Below are positions 59,426 to 64,000 of a DNA stretch of 64,000 nt, one piece after another. Made by a program: the position numbers and the translations under genes. Source of the stretch: Paenibacillus plantarum (GTDB taxonomy: Bacteria > Bacillota > Bacilli > Paenibacillales > NBRC-103111); NCBI RefSeq assembly GCF_013141695.1, contig NZ_WHNY01000004.1:124001-188000 (forward strand). Direction: 5' to 3'. The number at the start of each line of letters is the position of its first letter. The stretch's first letter is position 1. The notes beneath the pieces are model-generated. The model was not told where the DNA came from. It worked only from the letters and a program-made list of their open reading frames with translations, and ran no database searches.

Positions 59426-62400
59426 TTACGGATGACTTCTCAGCAGGTTAAGCTTTTTATACACATAGACCATATCCACGATGTCGATCTTTCCGTCCAT
59501 GTTCATGTCTAGTCTTGGGTCAAAATTATTATCGCTGCTAGTCAGTCTCGAATGATTGGCGATATAGCTTAGCACCTTTTCATAGGCTTGTTCGTTCATT
59601 ATAGCAACGCCGTCTATATTGGAATTCGCCAGTATCATGTTGTCCTGGTAATCATTTTGAGCGAACGTAAAGCTGCCGTCTTTATTCGATATCAGACTTT
59701 CCTTGCGAACTTTAAATGGCACCTTGCCTGCTGCCTGTTTTCCTTTAAATTTAATTTTCAGGAGTTCGACGGAGATGCCAGGCTGCGGGTTGATCTGTTC
59801 ATTCAAGTGGAATTGAATGGAAATAACACCGCTCGAACTATACACGTTTGTATAGACCGACGCCGTTACGCCAAGATTAGCCAACTGACTGCTCAGCATA
59901 ATGTCAGCTGTCCCAACGTCGAACAAGCTATTATCGTAGGAGATGCTGAAGTTCCCGCCCCATACAGCGGCCGATGACATCAAACTTAATGTTGTTTCTT
60001 CCCCTACTTCCATAATCTTGGCTTTATTGTCAAAAGAGGTATACAGTGAATTCGCTGCACTCACATTCAACTTCGTTGTTGTGGTCAAGCTCTCCGTTGA
60101 CCAATTGCCAGCTGCGTCTCCAGCTGTAACCTTAAATTTGTAAGTGGTGTTCGTCGATAAGCCGGTTACCTCAACCTGATAGACATTTCCCCCAACGGTT
60201 TGGAGCAAGGCCCCATCTTGATAGATTCTATAATTGGTTACACCAACAAGATCGGTTGCAGGCAGCCAGTTTAAAGTAACGCTATTATAGGTAGCATTAC
60301 TGACGGTTATATGGCCTCCTCCCGGCCATGAAGGCGGCTGCATATCTACTTGCGGTGTTGCCGGCAAATAAAATCGGATCGCATCGGCAATGATATTGCC
60401 ATAGCTTGCTTTATCGGTTAACTCCACATACCCTGAAGTACCCGGAACAAAGTGATGCTTGCCAAGCAAGATCCAGTTGCCCCCTGGAACAACCCTTTCA
60501 TCAACCGTGTACAGCTTGCTGCCTCCGCTATAGAATACCGTAAATTGGGCTGCACTCGGACGATTGCCGCTGCCATCTGGAAGCCAGTAATACACGTCAT
60601 AATCGCCTTCCGAAGCGATAGTTGGTGCCCATTTGAATTTATGCGTGCCAGTGCCATCCCCCGTAATGGTACTATAGTTGGCACCATATTTGTTAGGTTG
60701 GCTTGTTCCAAGGTTCCATGTTCCTGTTCCTGTAGATATCCCATTCACATTGTCCACGATAATTTCCACTGGTTCGGTGACAGGTGGAGTCGTCGGTATC
60801 TCTGGTGTCACGGGCGGTGTGCTGTTAGGAAGAGCAAATTTAATGGCGTCGCCGATCACATAACCGCTTGCGTTATCATTAAGCTCCACATAGCCACTCG
60901 TCCCTTCATCAAAGAAGAAGCTGCCGAATCCAACCCACTTACCCCCGGGTACAGTCTCATCCACATAAAATACTTGGTTGTCACCGCTGTAATTAATAGT
61001 AAACGGTGCCGCATTCGCTCTGTTGCTGCTGCCGTCAGGGAGCCAGTAGTAGACGTCGTAATTGCCGCTCACCGGTATGTACGGTCTCCAGGTTAATTTG
61101 TTTGCTCCTGCTCCGTTCGTGGCATTCACGTAACCAGCCGAATAATACTTGGGATTAAAGCTGGATTGCGTCCATTTCCCAGTGGCTAGCGCATCGTTAT
61201 CATCCATGATGATGCTTCTCATCACGAACTTGACAGCGTCACCAACCATGTTGCCCGTCACATTGTCAGAAATTTCAACATACCCCGAAGTGCCGCGCAT
61301 AAACGTATACGTGCCAAGCGAAACCCACTGTCCGCCAAGTTTACTCTCATCCACCGTTATGGCTTTGCTCGCCAAGCCATTATAAACCGTAAACGCAACG
61401 TTTTTCGCCATACTGCTATTGCCATCAGGCAGCCAGTAGTACGCCTCATATTCGCCGGATGCCTGAATATTCGGCCTCCATCTCATCTTATTGACACCTG
61501 CTCCGCCTCCGGCCACAATGGCATAATCCGAGCCATATTTGTTGGCATTGATAGAGGCTGTGCTCCAGGTTCCCGTAAATTCCGCACTTCCATTATCGAC
61601 AATGATCTCCGTTGCTGGTTTCACAGGTGCTGGTGGAACAACCGGAGGCGGCGTTGTTGGAGGTACAACTATCGGAAGGTTAATTGGATACGCAACCAAC
61701 TCAAAAGCGAACCCTTTCGCCGTATCCAGATTAATCAAGATATGCTGACCGTTCACCTGGACAGGTATTTCTTCCAGTCTTGCTCCGTTCGTCGCCAGCT
61801 TGTAAGCCTTGAATTGCGTTGGATCCAGCGTTGTTGTCATACCGAATTCGGCTGAACCATATTTGGTTAATGTGGGTCTGCTCCCTTTGCTGAATAGTAC
61901 TTCCCCATTGGTTAATTGGGTAAGGCTTTCACCCGTACTTGCCGCGTCTGTTGTATGCGTAACTAAAATTCTGCTGCTCTGATCTAGTCGTTTACTTTCC
62001 AAGGATGATGCCATAAACGTGCCGTTTTCCACACTGCCCTGAAAAGATGCTGACGCTTTATCAAACGTGAAATTGTGATGATTGAGCGTTCCCGCAGCTG
62101 CGACTAAATACGGTGTATTCACGGTATATACATCTGTCCCGATGTCGAAGACCAACTCCCCGGTATCGGAAATCAGCTTGTTCTGCTCTAAATAGGCAAG
62201 CTGCTTATTCTTAATATCCGCATCTTCATTGCCAAGTGAGCGAATGAAAACCTGAGCTGCTTCTTTCGATGTCATCGAGGAAGTTATATTCAGTTTATTT
62301 TGCGCTGGAATATTCCCGCTTGCGATTTGATCTGGCGTCAGATCAGGGGTCACCTTATAGATGGTAAGCGGTTCTCCTGGTTTGTCGGCATAAACCGTCT

Positions 62401-64000
62401 GTGTATTATATAAATGAGAGATATAATAGAGGTTCTCAAGCCCAATTTGCGGCTGTGCGCCCTTCTCATCCGTGGTGCTATACGTTTTATCTCTTACAAA
62501 TATAAATCTCGGATCCGCTTTTTCAATGAAGCCATTTCGGAATAACAGCGTTCCTGCATATTCAGACATGATTTGCAGAGGGTCGCCGAGGATCTCAAAA
62601 CTCCCTAATTCCCCAATCCCAAGATTGTCGATGGCATGTGCCGGGTTATACCCAAAGTCAAACCTGTTCAGCATATCCCAGCCCTGATAGGCGCCGACGG
62701 CTCCAGTGAATATATCCGTTTCATCTCTGCCCTTCATCGGATAGTTGTCCTGATACTCGGTTAGAAAGACTGGCTTGGCATATAGCTGTTTCAATGACAA
62801 TGCAGGATAGTAGTTTTCAAAACTGCCATCAATTACGTCAAATGCTTTGCTTAATCTCCTCATTGACGACGGATCGTATTGGTACCCGCTAAATAACGGC
62901 TGATAGTACATATGCGTCTCATGAACATCAGACGCCTCGCTTCTCCAGTAATCCACCATCGGATTCATAATATGATTCATGCCGCCAATAACAGCCTTCA
63001 CGCCGAGGGTATTTTTGAGATAATCCTTCATGTTGTTGTAGACGGCCAATGTTTTACCCGTATAGTATTCCATCATATAGCCCTTGATCGGTCCGAAGGT
63101 GTTCCAAAAGGATGCCGGATAACTGGTTATAGGCAGTTGGCCCTTCGATTGCAGGAAGGCATTGAAGTCATCCAGTAAGAAATTTTTAAAATCCGGTTTG
63201 GTCGGAACTAGGTTGGTCAAAAGTTGCTCATTCCATGGACTTATGCCGATCACAGCAGGATCGTCCTTAAGCGCCAGTCCCGTTTTTTCATTAACATGGG
63301 ATAACCACAAGTCGACTGCCTGCTTCCACATATCGAAAGCTTGCGGAAAAAACGGAAGAAGATACTTAGAGCTCTGTCCTTCCGCATAGTTGCCAAGCCC
63401 AGGCACGTTTTTAAAATCATACAAATGGAAAACGTCAAGCTGTAGATAAATGCCTCTCCTCTTCAATTCAAAAATAAAATTGTCAAGCAGTTTGACCTTC
63501 TCCATATCAAGCTCAACTGTTGATGAAGTTGGTGTCTTAAACATACCCGGTGCCCACGTTTCCATGGAATCCTGGCCATGGATTCTTACAATGTTATATC
63601 CCATCCCAACCAGTCTGTCCGCAATAATTACGGCTTCAGCAGGCGTTGGAAAAGACATGTTCCAATTGACATTCGGTCCGAAGAAGCGAACAGGTTCTTC
63701 GGGCTTTCCTTCAAAGTGCAGCTCTCCCTCTGCATCCATCTTAATAAACCCGTATTGACCGGCTGGGCCATCATTCATGCCTGATAGGTCAAGCGCACTT
63801 CCGGGTACAATGGCTGCCGTCGTGTCTACCTTGCTCCATGCACTTTCGTAACTCCCCATGTCAAATCCACTGTTATTCGGTATCGGAAGACTATCCAAAT
63901 CTTTATTTAAACCTACATCGATCCCTGCATTCACAGCTGGGGACGTGGCAAGCAAATGAAAATCCGATTTCTCTACCGAAACAAATTGGGGATCACTGGC
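59426..64000 (-). CDS. Giant multidomain secreted glycoside hydrolase (partial, N-terminus beyond window)
   Basis: At least 1524 residues; the frame is open to the right edge. Counting from the codon at 63955: end of a parallel beta-helix-like domain (1-40; upstream codons read DPQFVSVEKSDFHLLATSPA); a clan GH-A TIM barrel (about 68-480) with probable acid/base Glu243 (SPWNEQ) and nucleophile Glu400 (PVFLTEYQ); beta domains to 755; a Pro-rich linker; three golvesin-C/xanthan-lyase-type binding modules (783-913, 914-1043, 1064-1198; motif YDVYYWLPDGS); a fibronectin III domain (1205-1297); a cohesin-like domain (1300-1435); and a dockerin-like segment (1446-1505; LDMNMDGKIDIVDMVYVY, one clear EF-hand loop). 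The inferred role is degradation of a complex polysaccharide at the cell surface. Confidence 0.85.
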   Translation of the reverse strand, partial: ASDPQFVSVEKSDFHLLATSPAVNAGIDVGLNKDLDSLPIPNNSGFDMGSYESAWSKVDTTAAIVPGSALDLSGMNDGPAGQYGFIKMDAEGELHFEGKPEEPVRFFGPNVNWNMSFPTPAEAVIIADRLVGMGYNIVRIHGQDSMETWAPGMFKTPTSSTVELDMEKVKLLDNFIFELKRRGIYLQLDVFHLYDFKNVPGLGNYAEGQSSKYLLPFFPQAFDMWKQAVDLWLSHVNEKTGLALKDDPAVIGISPWNEQLLTNLVPTKPDFKNFLLDDFNAFLQSKGQLPITSYPASFWNTFGPIKGYMMEYYTGKTLAVYNNMKDYLKNTLGVKAVIGGMNHIMNPMVDYWRSEASDVHETHMYYQPLFSGYQYDPSSMRRLSKAFDVIDGSFENYYPALSLKQLYAKPVFLTEYQDNYPMKGRDETDIFTGAVGAYQGWDMLNRFDFGYNPAHAIDNLGIGELGSFEILGDPLQIMSEYAGTLLFRNGFIEKADPRFIFVRDKTYSTTDEKGAQPQIGLENLYYISHLYNTQTVYADKPGEPLTIYKVTPDLTPDQIASGNIPAQNKLNITSSMTSKEAAQVFIRSLGNEDADIKNKQLAYLEQNKLISDTGELVFDIGTDVYTVNTPYLVAAAGTLNHHNFTFDKASASFQGSVENGTFMASSLESKRLDQSSRILVTHTTDAASTGESLTQLTNGEVLFSKGSRPTLTKYGSAEFGMTTTLDPTQFKAYKLATNGARLEEIPVQVNGQHILINLDTAKGFAFELVAYPINLPIVVPPTTPPPVVPPAPVKPATEIIVDNGSAEFTGTWSTASINANKYGSDYAIVAGGGAGVNKMRWRPNIQASGEYEAYYWLPDGNSSMAKNVAFTVYNGLASKAITVDESKLGGQWVSLGTYTFMRGTSGYVEISDNVTGNMVGDAVKFVMRSIIMDDNDALATGKWTQSSFNPKYYSAGYVNATNGAGANKLTWRPYIPVSGNYDVYYWLPDGSSNRANAAPFTINYSGDNQVFYVDETVPGGKWVGFGSFFFDEGTSGYVELNDNASGYVIGDAIKFALPNSTPPVTPEIPTTPPVTEPVEIIVDNVNGISTGTGTWNLGTSQPNKYGANYSTITGDGTGTHKFKWAPTIASEGDYDVYYWLPDGSGNRPSAAQFTVFYSGGSKLYTVDERVVPGGNWILLGKHHFVPGTSGYVELTDKASYGNIIADAIRFYLPATPQVDMQPPSWPGGGHITVSNATYNSVTLNWLPATDLVGVTNYRIYQDGALLQTVGGNVYQVEVTGLSTNTTYKFKVTAGDAAGNWSTESLTTTTKLNVSAANSLYTSFDNKAKIMEVGEETTLSLMSSAAVWGGNFSISYDNSLFDVGTADIMLSSQLANLGVTASVYTNVYSSSGVISIQFHLNEQINPQPGISVELLKIKFKGKQAAGKVPFKVRKESLISNKDGSFTFAQNDYQDNMILANSNIDGVAIMNEQAYEKVLSYIANHSRLTSSDNNFDPRLDMNMDGKIDIVDMVYVYKKLNLLRSHP

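Overview
The window looks like chromosomal DNA of a spore-forming, S-layer-bearing member of the Paenibacillaceae (Paenibacillus or a close relative). The support is a gerA-type germination operon with a sigma-G-like promoter, strong Gram-positive ribosome binding sites, very large secreted enzymes carrying S-layer homology (SLH) domains, three binding-protein/permease sugar importers of the LplA/LplB/YtcP type with no ATPase gene beside them, YesM/YesN-type signalling and membrane-bound AraC regulators. I see no rRNA, tRNA, CRISPR array, phage or insertion sequence. Nearly all genes are on the minus strand.

Layout. 1-3.4 kb: gerAA-gerAC-gerAB spore germination operon (gerAB cut by the window edge). 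3.5-18.7 kb: a polysaccharide locus with a 1981-residue SLH-anchored heparinase II/III-like lyase, an intracellular heparinase-like enzyme, an importer (two permeases plus lipoprotein) and two AraC regulators. 18.9-20.5 kb: a phytanoyl-CoA dioxygenase/HEAT-repeat fusion on the plus strand. 20.5-23.5 kb: GntR regulator, short-chain dehydrogenase, enolase-superfamily dehydratase and RhaM-like mutarotase, a 6-deoxyhexose/sugar-acid module. 23.6-29.1 kb: a compact gluconeogenic operon gapB - SR1P-like peptide - ppdK - ccpN - PPDK regulatory protein. 29.1-37.5 kb: a second importer, its membrane-bound AraC regulator, and a hydrolase/2-hydroxyacid dehydrogenase pair; importer and hydrolase operons share a duplicated promoter module of about 130 bp. 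37.5-40.6 kb: tdh-kbl threonine catabolism with a divergent XRE-cupin regulator. 40.7-45 kb: GH38 alpha-mannosidase and a LacI repressor with two identical palindromic operators. 45-46.2 kb: two decayed genes, a Ser/Thr kinase fragment and a CE7 esterase. 46.2-52 kb: a third importer operon with an FAD oxidoreductase. 52.3-53.7 kb: PadR/HAAS membrane protein pair. 54-57.3 kb: YesM/YesN two-component system. 57.4-64 kb: an SLH protein with a cohesin-like domain and a giant multidomain glycosidase with cohesin- and dockerin-like modules, open at the right edge.

How it fits together. Most of the window is a carbohydrate-foraging region: surface-anchored enzymes cut polysaccharide, lipoprotein/permease importers take up oligosaccharides using an ATPase encoded elsewhere, and intracellular lyases, mannosidase, esterase and oxidoreductases finish the work, each block under its own regulator. 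The central carbon operon at 23.6-29.1 kb is the most striking part: it collects in one transcription unit the anabolic GAPDH, a homologue of the GAPDH-binding peptide SR1P, PPDK, the PPDK-modifying enzyme and the gluconeogenesis repressor CcpN, factors that are dispersed in Bacillus subtilis.
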